From Macrosoma leucophasiata (taxonomy: Eukaryota > Arthropoda > Insecta > Lepidoptera > Hedylidae), in assembly GCA_036365455.1 (NCBI GenBank), contig JAWQUS010000023.1, forward strand, positions 1,178,001 through 1,242,000: DNA of 64,000 bases, given 5' to 3'. Made by a program: the position numbers and the translations under genes. Position 1 is the first letter of the stretch; each line of letters starts with the position of its first letter. This document shows positions 1 through 9,688 of this stretch, one piece after another. Below the pieces are notes generated by a model, which saw only the letters and a program-made list of their open reading frames with translations, was not told the DNA's origin and made no database searches.

Positions 1-69
1 GCAAGTATATTAGGTAATGCGGTGGTGCCTACGCCCGCGAGCTCCGTCACTGGAGCTCTACCACCAGTA
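1..69 (-). mobile_element. R330 repeat, 5' end, cut by the window edge
   Basis: The sequence is the reverse complement of the R330 5' end (family defined at 58176-58477), finishing at the conserved ACTGGTGGTAGAG terminus. It abuts the MITE-T copy at 70-188 and seems to have replaced that element's left end. The rest of the R330 copy is outside the window. Confidence 0.75.
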
Positions 70-188
70 TAGATACGTTTTAGCTATAGAATGCTTTGTC
101 TTTGTCAGTTGCATTGTCAAATGTGCAGGATAGAAAAGGACAAAGGAGACATTAGCAACACTTTAGCTAATATACGTTTATGAATAAG
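70..188 (-). mobile_element. MITE-T, truncated copy
   Basis: This matches the reverse complement of the complete MITE-T at 5828-5975 along nearly its whole length, sharing words such as GCTATAGAATGCTTTGTC and ACGTTTATGAATAAGG. About 27 bp of one terminus are missing where R330 now begins. It lies in intron 2 of gene A. Confidence 0.7.
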
Positions 189-242
189 GATATAAGACTT
201 TATCCCACCCTCAGACAACCCTAGAAATATAATTCATAGTAC

Positions 243-473
243 CGTTTTCAATTCGTATTCGAAGTCTTCCCTGGAGTAAACATCATCAGCGTTCAGCCCA
301 AGCCTGCGCAATGATTGGCACAGCTCGGTATAGTAGTGATCCAGCAACTTCTGGTAATACTTGGCTCTGAACTGCTCATCTGTGCTGTTGAAGATGAAGT
401 ACAGGATGTCAGAGATGCAGTTTCCGATCGTGATGGTCTGGAAGTCCAGGACTACTGTTTGGTACGTTCCATC
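243..473 (-). CDS. Gene A exon 2
   Basis: 77 codons, beginning after an ATTACAG acceptor (GAT GGA ACG) and ending AAA ACG before a GTACTA donor. It carries L-D-F-Q-T-I, the DFG-like metal-binding Asp, and the conserved F-R-A-K-Y-Y-Q-K segment. N-S-T replaces the N-G-T seen in B-E. Confidence 0.87.
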
Positions 474-2285
474 CTGTAATATACCAAAATAATTAAAGTG
501 ATGAAGAATTCTTGTTTATAAAATACAAAGGAGGTTTAGAGAGTACAGCATTCATTCAATAATAAATATTGCACATCGACCTTAGGATGGAGACTTCGGC
601 TTTTTTCGGGTCTTAAGAGCGCTATCTCTTTTGCACCTTAGCTATGTGATGATTGTCGACCATTTTGATCAAGTTTTGACAACCGGACTATCAGTGCTTA
701 TCAGTGTGCAACAGAGATAACGCTCTGCGACGTCGAAACTAGCAGATTGTCTCTTGCGTAGGCTAAATGTGCAAGTAGTATTTGTAGGTTTAATCTTTGG
801 TGCAGTATAATTTCTTGCTAGGTACTTTATTGGTCTTTATAAAAAAAAATGATATAACTGTATTTGCTTTGCAAGTCAGTTGGGGCCTATTTAGTGGTGC
901 GTGGATAGTCGGTGTCGCACTAGGCTACCACCTAGTGCGACACCGACTATCCGAGCGCGGATTAGTGCATATCTCCGCCGCGGATGAATTAATTGTTCAG
1001 TGCTATGCGGATAGTGAGATTTTTATACAAGGATTTGCGGAGATTCCAAAAACCAATTTTGTATAACCTTTTCATTTTGTATTCCAACCAAACTCGCAGC
1101 ATTTTTATCTTGGCTGGTGGTAGAGTTCCAGTGTAAGAGCTCGTGGGCGTAGGCACCTCCGCATTGCCTATCTATCCGGCAAATGGTAGTGATCTACTTT
1201 ACCGTGCTCCCGTTAGATAGTAATGTTTGACCCCGTTATTACTATCACAGAGACATAACAACTTAGGGCTCAGGGGTGGCAACGCATTTGCATTTTGACC
1301 ACTTGTTATTGTGTAGATGTCTATAGACTGCAGTCATCATGTAGGTCATCCGTCGCACTGAACAGACTCTTATTCCTGCTAATTAAAATATATTTAAAGG
1401 TTATTCAGTGTGCATTTCTCTTATTTTCACGGGAAAAAAAATTACTTTGTCAATATATTTTGCAAGCTAATTTTAATAAGTTGGTCATAACCTTTAAACT
1501 AATTAAAAACTATAAAAACTCACGGGTTTTTCCACATGCATAATATTATTCGGCCTGAAGTCTGCGTGAGCCAACACCGGCCGACGTACTGGTAAATAAA
1601 TCTTTTCAAACTCACTTTTAACATTAATAAATTCATCAACGAACTTTGTTAGTCGCGTTTTATATTTCTCTTCTGTCACTTCCATCGCTGAAGCTACAAT
1701 GTTAGCCATGTAGTCACGCATATCATCAGGGTTGAAGTTGCTTTTGAATTTTCCTGTTGCTAACTCTTCAAATTCTTCAGGATGCTTGACGGCATATGTC
1801 ATAGACAGGGCGTGGTACTTGGCTAACTCCTCGAAAGCCTTCGAAGCATATTCCCAGGTTACTGAAGAGAATCGGTCAAACATTTTAAACCCGCGGTGAG
1901 TCAAATCTTCCAAGAGCAAAACTTCCTTTAAATACTCCTCGCTGCAGCCGTAGAATTTTGGAGTCATCAGCCTGTGTTCTTCTGCAACATTGCTGGCATC
2001 TTCAAATTCTCTATACCTCTTCAATAAACGCGTGTAAAAATAAGATTCTGTTTCATATATCCTTATAGGTAAGTCGGCCCGTAATTTCTCACCGATTATA
2101 GCAACTTTTGCAAAGAGTTTCAAGTCTTCTTTATTTTCTGCTGATAAAGTGATTCCGAATAGCTGGGTTGTATAATTTGCGCCGCCACTTGATATAGGCT
2201 TGATTTTGACATCGTTGTCTTCATATTCAAGGTCTTTTATGACCGTTTTTAGAAATTCCCGTAAAATTATTACTGGATCCGTCAT
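243..2285 (-). CDS. EcKinase/CHK-kinase-like gene A (3'-partial)
   Basis: Member of the EcKinase (DUF227/CHK) family of soluble insect small-molecule kinases; characterised members phosphorylate ecdysteroids and others are suspected detoxification enzymes. Coding exons seen here are 1524-2285 and 243-473, both phase 0; exon 3 must lie left of the window. Visible in the 331 residues: S-G-G-A-N-Y-T-T nucleotide-binding stretch (about 33-40), F-A-K-V-A with Lys60, L-L-L-E-D-L hinge (about 123-128), catalytic loop H-A-D-F-R-P-N-N (240-247) and L-D-F-Q (Asp264). The usual H-G-D Gly is Ala and the usual Q-S-N is P-N-N. The start is the only in-frame Met aligned with the paralogues (M-T-D-P). Gene B is the closest paralogue, suggesting an A/B duplication. 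Substrate unknown; whether the enzyme is active is unclear. Confidence 0.88.
546..775. mobile_element. TM MITE, copy 1
   Basis: A member of the TM family (best copy 54083-54334): TA, then CAGCATTC, a GCACATCGACC block, AGAGCGCTATCTCT near the left and GAGATAACGCTCT near the right in inverted arrangement. The right terminus is degenerate. It lies in intron 1 of gene A. Confidence 0.65.
903..952. repeat. Perfect 22-bp inverted repeat, 6-nt loop
   Basis: The left arm 903-924 (starts GGATAGTCGG) is the exact reverse complement of 931-952 (ends CCGACTATCC), separated by CTACCA. It sits in intron 1 of gene A and is not part of any repeat family seen elsewhere in the window. Confidence 0.9.
1118..1345 (+). 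mobile_element. R330 repeat, diverged copy
   Basis: It follows the R330 order (GGTGGTAGAG, GGGCGTAGGCACC, AAATGGTAG, TCTATAGACTGCAGTCATCA) with many substitutions, so it is an older insertion. It lies in intron 1 of gene A. Confidence 0.7.
1524..2285 (-). CDS. Gene A exon 1
   Basis: 254 codons from M-T-D-P to H-V-E-K-P, ending at a GTGAGT donor (complement of 1518-1523). It holds the nucleotide-binding region, Lys60 and the catalytic loop; the donor falls 14 residues after the catalytic His, as in the minus-strand paralogues. Confidence 0.9.
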
Positions 2286-2622
2286 TTTTGTGTACTACAC
2301 GGTGGTGAATTTTAATGCACTGTTTGAAATTATACCTAATCATACTGTGGTCGATATCATATCATGTAGGTAAAGATTTGTTTACTTGATTAGAGATAAT
2401 TTTCTTGACGTGTTTTTAAGGTAGGTACTTAGGGGCCGTTTATAAAACAAGTTCGCATACAAGTGGGTAGAGGTCTCGCCATGGTCTCGCTAAGCGTGAC
2501 AAAATTTGTCAGAGGGGAGGGCGGGTGGACCACGGCAACGCGACGTTCGCAGTTAATTAAAATATATTAAATTTATATTTCGTTACACTATATATATGTA
2601 AACCAACAGCAATTGGTTTATA

Positions 2623-2830
2623 TCTATACTAATATTATAAAGCTGAAGAGTTTGTTTGTTTGTTTGTTTGAACGCGCTAATCTCAGGAACTACTAATCCG
2701 ATTTGAAAAATTCTTTCAGTGTTAGATAGTCCATTTATTGAGGAAGGCTTTAGGCTATATAACATCACGCTAAGACGAATAGGAGAGGGTAGGTAACATT
2801 GCACCCGCGCGAAGCCGGGGCGGTCCGCTA

Positions 2831-2831
<1 letters not shown>
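2623..2831 (+). mobile_element. Small nonautonomous Helitron
   Basis: It starts with TC after an A (TCTATACTAATATTATAAAG) and ends CTAG before a T, the Helitron A-T insertion rule. A GC-rich tract capable of a hairpin precedes CTAG. The 5' end resembles common lepidopteran Helitrons. No Rep/helicase coding is present. Confidence 0.8.

Positions 2832-2866
<35 letters not shown>
2832..2866. repeat. (TA)n microsatellite
   Basis: An uninterrupted TA run directly after the Helitron 3' end. Confidence 0.9.
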
Positions 2867-2867
<1 letters not shown>

Positions 2868-2935
2868 GTATGTGTTGTGTGTGTACAACGGCACCCACGA
2901 TACAGGTTATCGTGGGTGTAAGTGTATTTATTTAT
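2867..2935 (+). mobile_element. SINE-B 3' fragment
   Basis: It contains TGTGTACAACGGCACCCACG and GTGGGTGTAAGTGTATTTA, the tail region of SINE-B (better copy 26911-27115). The tRNA-like head is absent. Confidence 0.55.
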
Positions 2936-2949
2936 TTATTTTATTTTTA

Positions 2950-3187
2950 TTTGTATAAACCAATTGCTGTTCGTTAGTCTCGCTAAAACTCGAGAACGGC
3001 TGGACCGTTTTGGTTAATTTTAGTTTTGAATTATTTCGGGAAGCCCAGGGAAGGTTTAAAAGGTAAGAAATTGATGGGAAATAGTAAAAACCGCAATTTT
3101 ATTTTCCCATGCAAAAAGTACGTATATATGAAACCTTTGAAACATTATTTCATTCTGAGGCAATACGAAGTTTGCCGAGTAAGCTAG
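2950..3187 (+). mobile_element. Helitron, AATTGCTGTTCG family
   Basis: It runs from CAATTGCTGTTCGTTAGTC through CTCGAGAACGGCTGGACCG to GAGTAAGCTAG followed by T. Sibling copies are at 28942-29496, 52857-53120 and 58812-59483. The exact 5' TC is eroded. Confidence 0.7.
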
Positions 3188-3553
3188 TTATTTATAAATA
3201 AATGTCATATTCGGAGGTGGAGTCTTAATTATTATGACGTCATATTTTTAGGGGAGTCACAGATAGCGTGACGATATGGACGGCCCTTTATAATATAGGT
3301 AGTTGCGTTAAACAATCCGCGATTATTCCAAAATTCCGTCTGGGCTATTGAAGAAGGAAGGCTGATTGGTCTGTGGGGCTATTACAACCATTTCTTTTTA
3401 AATAATGACGAAACGAGTTGTATCCTGCTGTTCCTAGTGGATGAATAGTACATCAAAAGAAAACTAACATTTCAAAGATTTAAGAAAAATAAAGTTATAA
3501 GAGTTTCATAATATATTTTAATAAGATTATGACATATAAAAGTACCAAATTAT

Positions 3554-3930
3554 CAGCCCCGGATCTTTAATTTTTTTAGGGGGGGGGCAAAAACTGAAAT
3601 ATGCCGCCCCCGTCCACTTTTTATTTTTACCTTTATTATCTTTATAATTGCAGCTATCAGATGTACACTAAGACATAGGCCTACCGAATGATGCATCAGT
3701 TGCTGTTCTTTTCGTGTTATGCTTATTTATTTACAGATGTAGACGTGGACGCGTAGGATAGGTACCTACATATTTTATACACATTTATTCTGTGGTCAAA
3801 GTTAGGTAAATTATGAGTTGTCTATACGTTTGTAAATAATGCATTTTGCCGCCCTCTGAACTTGCCGCCCTCTGAACTTGCCGCCCGGGGCATAGGCCCC
3901 GGCTTGCCCCCCCCCCTAGATCCGGGGCTG
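3554..3930. mobile_element. hAT MITE with 13-bp TIRs and 8-bp TSD
   Basis: The ends are CAGCCCCGGATCT and its exact reverse complement, flanked by identical CAAATTAT at 3546-3553 and 3931-3938. An 8-bp duplication with CA...TG ends is the hAT signature. The inside has a G run and a short tandem GCCGCCCTCTGAACTT. It lies 91 bp beyond the gene B stop codon and contains AATAAA on the gene's strand (complement of 3785-3790). Confidence 0.88.
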
Positions 3931-4021
3931 CAAATTATGTCCTGTGCTCTAGATCTAGTAAATTCTCTGTCAAGTAGTACAAAATGTGTAATCGATAGCT
4001 GAACGAAGTGAACGATCACTG

Positions 4022-4204
4022 CTAAATGATCCCCATCTTCAAGCAATCACTTAATATACCGTTCAACCGTTCCGTGTACAGTTCATTTGGTTTGAATACG
4101 AAATCCCTCATGTCTGTAGCGTCACCCATGTCTGGTGCGTCCCCTTCTTCTACTGTCACTATGGGCAATGTGAGAAGAGCAATGCATAGACCAAATGGAA
4201 GGAC
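4022..4204 (-). CDS. Gene B exon 3
   Basis: 60 codons plus TAG, after a TTTTTGCAG acceptor (GTC CTT CCA). It encodes V-L-P-F-G-L-C-I-A-L-L then an acidic linker and the C-terminal L-N-G-I-L-S-D segment shared by all paralogues. Confidence 0.9.
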   Translation of the reverse strand, partial: VLPFGLCIALLTLPIVTVEEGDAPDMGDATDMRDFVFKPNELYTERLNGILSDCLKMGII

Positions 4205-7099
4205 CTGCAAAAATAAACATCTATTTTTTATATTCACATCGCTAGGTGAATGTTGCTTCAAGGTGTATCTGCGCACGTTATGCCTCAGAAGGAGGAGAGT
4301 GGCGCATAGGGTTAACACACAAGGTTACGAACGCGTTCCCTTGCGCGCAGTTCATGCGCGCATCTCCTGAGTTTGTTGGGTAGCGGAGTTCTTCTCAGTA
4401 GTAACTGCACTCGGAACTCTGCTAAGTGAATAACTTTGATCTTGACGAATAAGTTTTTCTTTTTCTTCATTTATCATCATTGAAGGAATTGAAAAATTTT
4501 GTGATTATTATGTTTTAACTGAGTAGTTTAAATACTAATTTTTAATTTACTATTAATATATGTTCTTGCTTTTACTATATGTAATGGTTATTCACTCTAG
4601 GTATTTTATGATTTACTGACGTTTTGAAAGTGTCTGTAAAGATCTATTCGAAATAAAAAAAATATTTTCTATTCTATTCTTCTATTCTCCCGCGATTCGG
4701 CCAATATAACCAGGATGGTTGGTGGGGTCATGGGAAGGTTGGTGGGTTATGGTCTTGACGGTCTTACCTAATTTATTGATTTTGACAATGTGTACCTAAC
4801 CTAAGTAAAGAAGGTCACAAGTTTAAAAATTGGTAGTAGGCAAGTGAAGTACGTAAGCGTTACCACCTCGAAATCCAGTTTTGTCTGTCTCAACAATTAG
4901 GTAGGTACGGGACAATAAATTATTATCGTATAATCCAAACATTTTATCGCTAAATAGAGCACATCAAGGAAGCGCGCGTGCTGGCTGCATTCATGTTATC
5001 ACAACTACATTGTTAAAATAACGCTTTGCCTACCCCGTTAGGGTCCTGGCGTGAAGATACATACATACATGCATACATTGTTAAAAGCGTAGTAAATAAT
5101 CGGCACAGAATAAAATTGGCGCTTACACCATGCATAAGGCAAATCCTATGTAACGTGTCGCCAGTCTTTACTTAGTCGTATAACAAAACAATCCATTGCA
5201 TAGCTTACAGGTAATCCAAATTCTCTTGGTATGTACGTAACAAAAACCTCCATGCATACTTGCCATCCGGTGGGTACATGAAAACAGCATCCATAAGGTA
5301 TTTTGACAACGCGAGCCACCGTCCGAACCTGCCGCAATCAACACTCCTTTTAATCGCGCCAAAAGGAGACGTTCAAGGCACGTCCTAAACGATTCCGACG
5401 ATAAGATCACGTTGGCCATCGTCGGGTTGAATAATCACATACAAAACTCCAATAACATCCGAAGAACCACGTACTCGTAACTAGTGATGTACTAAAGTCA
5501 TCAGCTTAGTAGAATGTTTAAAGAATAGATAAATAACAATACCATTTTCAATTCATATTCAAAGTCATTTCTAGAGTAGACATCATCAGGGTTCAATCCA
5601 AGTCTTCGTAAGGACTGGCTCAGTTCAGTATAGTAGTGATCCAGCAACTTCTGGTAGTACTTGGCCCTGAACTGTTCGTCTGTGCCGTTGAAGATAAAGT
5701 ATAGGAGGTCCGTGATACCGTTGCCAAGCTGAATAGTCTGGTAGTCCAATATTACAATTTGGAATTGCCCATCCTATAAGAAGCCGAACAAAACCGAAAT
5801 TAAAGCATGGATTAAGGCAACAGAGTAACCCCCTTATTCATAAACGTATTTTAGCTAAAGTGTTGATTATCTCTCCTTTGTCTCTTTCTATCCTGCATAT
5901 TTGGCAATGCAACTGACAAGGACAAAGCATTCTATAGCTAAAACGTATCTAATGTACGTTTATGAATAAGGGGGTTAATATTTAGGTTCTTATCTGATTC
6001 AATCAGTAAAATAAAAGTCAAGGACACCCGTAGCCTCCCTGACTTAAAATTATTCTCTCTAATCCCTAACATAATCATTGTCATCGTGCGTCTGTCGGTC
6101 TGTCGGTCCATCTGTCACAACCGAGATCGATATTGTATGAAAATTACTGTCGTCTTTGTATAATAAAGAGGTAAGAGCACAGAAATATGAATAAGTATTA
6201 CAATATTATTTATGTTTCTATTGATAGGACGAAGAAGGGTAGAAAAAGGAGAACCGAGGTAAACAAAACGAAACTTTTGGTAGAAAAATAGAAGTATCCA
6301 AGATAATTCAGACATAGTAGTAGAATATCGAAACACTCACTGGTTCTTCTAAGTGCATGAGATTACTCTGCCTATAATCACAATGAGCCAGCACTGGCCG
6401 ACGTATCGGCAAATAGAGTTTTTCAAATTCACCATTAATCATATATTCATCTACGAAATTTTTTAGTTTGCTTTTATATCTCTCTTCTGCGGCTTCCATC
6501 GCTGAAGCTGCAATTTTAGTCTGGAACTGTCGAAAATCATCAAAGTTGAATTGATTTTTGAATCTTTTCGTTCCCACCTCTTCAAACTCTTCAGGATACA
6601 TGTAGGCATACGTCATAGACAGCGCATGGTACTTGGCTAATTGCTCGAAAGCCTTCGCAGCATACTCCCAGGTGACTGACGAAAATCGGTCAAACATTTT
6701 AAAGCCGCGATGAGTCAAATCTTCCAACACCATAATTTCTTTCAAATATTCCTCGCGGCAGCCATAGAATTCAGGCGTCATCAGTCTGTGTTCCTCTGCG
6801 ATATTGCTTGCGTCCTCTAATTCTCTGTATCGCTTCAATAGCCGCGTGTAGAAGTATGATTCTGTTTCGTAAATTCTCGTAGGCATGTCTGCTCGTATTT
6901 TCGCTCCGACTATAGCAACTTTTGCGAAGAGTTTCAAATCTTCTTTATTTGATGCGGACAAAGTGACTCCGAATAGCTGGGTTGTGAAGTTTGCTCCACT
7001 GCTCGATACAGGCTTGAGTTTGATGTCGTGATCTTCATAATTTAGGTCTTTTGCGATTGTCACGAGAAAGTCACGTAGAATCTGTTCTGCCTCCGTCAT
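4022..7099 (-). CDS. EcKinase/CHK-kinase-like gene B
   Basis: A complete three-exon EcKinase-family gene: exons 6341-7099, 5543-5773 and 4022-4204 join in frame to 390 codons (253+77+60) plus TAG. Visible: S-G-A-N-F-T-T nucleotide-binding region (about 34-40), Lys60 in L-F-A-K-V-A, M-V-L-E-D-L, catalytic loop H-C-D-Y-R-Q-S-N (239-246), L-D-Y-Q metal-binding motif in exon 2, and a hydrophobic L-P-F-G-L-C-I-A-L-L segment opening exon 3. Cys replaces the usual Gly in H-G-D. The chosen start (M-T-E-A-E) aligns with the other paralogues; an in-frame ATG at 7126 would add nine residues. It is tandem with A and C. Predicted cytosolic kinase of an unidentified alcohol, possibly a steroid or xenobiotic. 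Intron 2 carries a LINE 3' end. Confidence 0.92.
4368..4680 (+). mobile_element. LINE 3' end (GTAGCGGAGTTC family)
   Basis: It starts near GAGTTTGTTGGGTAGCGGAG and runs into an AT-rich tail ending (TTCTA)n. Related copies are at 50425-50700 (plus) and 48806-49135 (minus). No coding frame remains. It lies in intron 2 of gene B. Confidence 0.6.
5028..5075 (+). mobile_element. SINE-D 3' fragment
   Basis: A short stretch (CTACCCCGTTAGGGTCCTGGCGTGAAG) resembles the reverse complement of the SINE-D end CACGCCTGTAATCCCCGAAGGGGTAG. It is degenerate. Confidence 0.4.
5543..5773 (-). CDS. Gene B exon 2
   Basis: 77 codons between a TTCTTATAG acceptor and a GTATTG donor. It encodes D-G-Q-F-Q-I-V-I-L-D-Y-Q and the conserved C-lobe block, with G-N-G-I where paralogues have G-N-C-I. 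Confidence 0.9.
5828..5975. mobile_element. MITE-T, complete 148-bp copy
   Basis: The ends are ACCCCCTTATTCATAAACGT and its reverse complement, flanked by TA on both sides, consistent with a Tc1/mariner-type target. It lies in intron 1 of gene B. A truncated sibling is at 70-188. Confidence 0.82.
6341..7099 (-). CDS. Gene B exon 1
   Basis: 253 codons ending M-H-L-E-E-P at a GTGAGT donor. It includes the catalytic loop with Cys in place of Gly (codon TGT between CAT and GAT). Confidence 0.92.
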
Positions 7100-7374
7100 T
7101 ATTTGCGTACACGTTGGCGTTTTCAAATTGATTGTTCAAATTTACGTCTATTCGTATGAACATTGATAAATAATAATGTGTAGATTAAGGAAAGGTTTCT
7201 AGATAACCTGATTATATGTACCTACTTATTAAATTATCGGGTACCTACTGGTGTCGGACAATCAAAATATTTTTGATTAAAGCTTGTGTTATCAATACTG
7301 ATTCTTGATCGCTACATTATATTGGGCAATTATATGGTAAGTAGGTACCTACATGGAAGAATCACTACAATCGG

Positions 7375-7660
7375 AAAACATCCACTGCTGAACAAAGCCT
7401 TCCCCAAAGACGTCCTCAACAGTGTTGTGAGGCATTAGGGGAGAATATGCCATAATCGCCACGCTTGGCAGGCGGATTGGCGATCCCAGTGGCGTTAGTT
7501 TTTTTCCGGGACGCTGCTGCCCATCCCGCGTTGTTATTTTTACTACAGCCCTATTGGAATGGTTTGACCGCCATTGTTCGGTTGACTGACTGCATTAGTG
7601 AAATAATTTTCTACCAGTTGAGTAAATTCTTCCGCTAGTGATGATGAGTAGCAATTTATT
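7375..7660 (-). mobile_element. RTE-like LINE 3' region, decayed
   Basis: It contains CATCCACTGCTGAACAAAG on the plus strand, the typical reverse complement of lepidopteran RTE 3' ends, then a block (GGCGGATTGGCGATCCCAGT to TCCGCTAGTG) repeated at 29519-30012. No frame is intact. Confidence 0.5.
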
Positions 7661-7734
7661 GCGACTATTAAGATGTATTAAAATATCCTTTAAAAAAATT
7701 AAATAAAATAACAAAAAAAAAAACGTGTATCGTG

Positions 7735-7980
7735 GATGTAGGCCTTAAAGCAGCGAAGTTGAAGTGGGAGTGGGCGAGTCATGTTTGCAGAATGTCGTGC
7801 GAAAAATGGGCAAAAATAGCAACATATTGGACCCCAGATACTCGGCGCTACCGAGGTAGACCTTGAAAACGCTGGCGAGACGATATCGATCGCTTTGAAC
7901 CCAATTAGCTCGAAGTTGCAAAAGACCGCGATAGGTGTAAAAAATAGGGGAGGGTTTTGCCCAGCACTGGGGAGTAAATA
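7735..7980 (+). pseudogene. LINE reverse-transcriptase C-terminal fragment
   Basis: Plus-strand translation gives the RTE-type tail L-K-W-E-W-A-S-H-V-C-R-M, W-A-K-I and R-Y-R-G-R-P-W-K-R-W-R-D-D-I, then a stop and a degenerate F-A-Q-H-W. It is a decayed fragment upstream of gene B. Confidence 0.65.
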
Positions 7981-8068
7981 TATTTAAAAAAGCCGATTAA
8001 ACCGCACACGGTGTGCAAGTTTGATTAAAAATCGGTTAAATAGTTTAGGAGTACATCGCGGGAAAGCA

Positions 8069-8325
8069 ACGCATATGAGAATATGTAATAATAGTACGTA
8101 TAGAATATAACATCACACTTCGACGTCCCGCCCGATTTCCCCGCATCACCCAACCTCCTCCCCTCTTATGGGCCACGGTTGGTATTTTCTACGTGCTACG
8201 CACACAGGTGCACGTGTAAATTGTAACACGTCACGTCATTGATTGATGTCTGTGTAATAGAGACCAAATTAAGCGTTTGTATGGAATTTTGGCGGAGTGT
8301 CCGCGGTGTGGCACGGGTGCAATTT
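8069..8325 (+). repeat. Interspersed repeat, copy 1 (unclassified)
   Basis: About 250 bp shared in opposite orientation with 51078-51300, with common words such as CCCGCCCGATTTCCCCGC, GTGCTACGCACACAGGTG and CAAACGCTT. Coding, TIRs and A-tail are not evident. Confidence 0.6.
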
Positions 8326-8326
8326 A

Positions 8327-8619
8327 CAGTGTCCAACAAGAAATAATACACATCGACCTCAGGAAGAGACGTCGGCTTATTTTGGATCTGTAGAGCGTTA
8401 TCTCTTTCGCACCTTACCTACGTATTTGACGTTTATCGACCATTATGATCAAATTTAGACCAATACCGGACTACGGATGCTTACGTAGGCAGTGTGCAGC
8501 AGAGATAACGCTCTTTAAAGCCGAAACTAGCCGATTCTCACTGATGACAGTGAGAATCGGCTAGTTAGCCTAGTAGAGCCTATGAAGGCTCGATGTGCAT
8601 CAATTCTTGATGAGCATTG
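8327..8619. mobile_element. TM MITE, copy 2, with internal hairpin
   Basis: TA-flanked TM copy (CAGTGTCCAACAAG at left, GATGAGCATTG at right). The right half carries an extra perfect inverted duplication at 8525-8566 absent from sibling copies. Confidence 0.75.
8525..8566. repeat. Perfect 19-bp inverted repeat, 4-nt loop
   Basis: 8525-8543 (AACTAGCCGATTCTCACTG) is exactly complementary to 8548-8566, loop ATGA. It is an insertion relative to other TM copies, so it looks like a local inverted duplication. Confidence 0.92.
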
Positions 8620-8639
8620 TAGATACCTACTTACAAAAT

Positions 8640-8815
8640 ATTGCGACTAAAAATTAAGATATAAACTACCCTATATTTTAAGTTGGATCAAACTGCATAC
8701 TGTGTGCAAGTTTGATTTAAATCGATTAAGTAGTTTAGGTGTCCATCGCGGACAAACACCGTGACATGTTATTTATATAAGATACATTAAGAAGATATAG
8801 ATTTAAAAATAATAG
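8640..8815 (+). repeat. Decayed interspersed repeat
   Basis: It shares TGTGCAAGTTTGAT, AGTAGTTTAGG and CATCGCGG with 7985-8062, so two remnants of one family flank the TM copy and the 8069 repeat. Family unknown. Confidence 0.45.
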
Positions 8816-8992
8816 TGTGCCGCCGACAGCGGGTGCAGAGTCTAAGCTGCCGGTGGTTAGCGACTTAGGGACACAGAGACAGGAACCTCATGTGTCGGCT
8901 AATCTCTGAAACGGCGGTACCGATTTTGATGGAACTTTCACGGGCAGATAGCTTATGTAATAAAGAGTAACTTAGGCTACTTTTATTTTAGA

Positions 8993-9200
8993 ACTAGTTG
9001 TGCCGGCGGCTTTGTTCGCGTGGAATAGTGGCTGTATCCCAATCGACTCCACAGACCAATAACCAAATCGACTCCTCTTTCCAATCACACCACACCATTC
9101 CTTTTCATATATCGACCGTTCTACTCTTCACTCACACTCCTTCATCTTACGTTCCCTTACACCCATATCCCTGCTTATTAACTAACAACTTATTCTAACT
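8993..9200 (-). mobile_element. Helitron 3' end remnant
   Basis: CTAGTTGTGCCGGCGGCTTTG at 8994 is the reverse complement of a typical Helitron terminus (GCCGGCACAACTAG). The downstream sequence is low-complexity and no 5' end was found. Confidence 0.4.
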
Positions 9201-9340
9201 AACTTAGTAGGTACATTGCCTATGTTATTGATGCATTCATTTTCAGAAAAAAAGGATAATTTAGTGGCGAAAACAAAGGAAAAACATCAATTGTATTTCC
9301 AACGTTTAATAAATATTATATTATATTTATAATAAATATT

Positions 9341-9385
9341 ATATTTCACAAGCATGTGTTAATGCGAAATAATATAAAAAAAAAA
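9341..9385 (+). mobile_element. SINE-A tail fragment
   Basis: It contains ATTTCACAAGCATGTGTTAA and TGCGAAATAATATAAAA, the 3' tail of SINE-A (complete copy 63536-63825), without the tRNA-like part. Confidence 0.6.
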
Positions 9386-9417
9386 CAATTATTAAGACAA
9401 GTATTGTTCAAATAATG

Positions 9418-9423
9418 TTTATT
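9418..9423 (-). promoter_or_regulatory. Poly(A) signal of gene C
   Basis: AATAAA on the minus strand, about 83 nt beyond the gene C stop codon, the usual distance range for an insect 3' UTR. Confidence 0.5.
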
Positions 9424-9505
9424 TAATTAAACATAAAACCAACATTAATTTCAAGAACGTAGTAAAATATGTACCCCAAAATACCAATTTTGTTTAAAAC
9501 ATGCT

Positions 9506-9688
9506 CTAAAGAAGGCCCATCTTTGCATAGTCACTAACTATACCGTTTAAACGTTCTTTGTACAGTTCACTGGGTTTTATGATGAAGTCCATGATGTCCG
9601 AGTCTTCGGTGATGGCTGGAGTGTTCTCTGTGTCCACAGTCACCAGAGGCAACGTGAGGAGAATGATGCATAACCCAAATGGTAATAC
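9506..9688 (-). CDS. Gene C exon 3
   Basis: 60 codons plus TAG after an ATACCACAG acceptor. It encodes V-L-P-F-G-L-C-I-I-L-L-T-L-P-L-V-T-V, an acidic linker, then L-N-G-I-V-S-D-Y-A-K-M-G-L-L. Confidence 0.9.
   Translation of the reverse strand, partial: VLPFGLCIILLTLPLVTVDTENTPAITEDSDIMDFIIKPSELYKERLNGIVSDYAKMGLL

Larger units (their letters stand above)
2427..3305. mobile_element. MITE-like element split by two Helitrons (tentative)
   Basis: A left end GGGGCCGTTTATAAA at about 2432 and a right end GGCCCTTTATAATA at about 3283 are near-inverted copies. The material between contains two Helitrons and a SINE-B tail, so the outer element would be the older host. It lies between genes A and B. 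Confidence 0.4.

Noticed and set aside
1..242. Exon 3 of gene A inside the window
   Set aside because: The interval is accounted for by R330, MITE-T and short intron; no V-L-P-F-G-type frame is present.
5146..5419. Two overlapping minus-strand open frames in gene B intron 2
   Set aside because: No recognisable motif, no splice-site support and no counterpart in paralogous introns; judged fortuitous, though they are less AT-rich than the surroundings.
7099..7126. Upstream ATG of gene B as the start
   Set aside because: It would add M-K-T-P-T-C-T-Q-I with no counterpart in five paralogues; the second Met aligns with all others.
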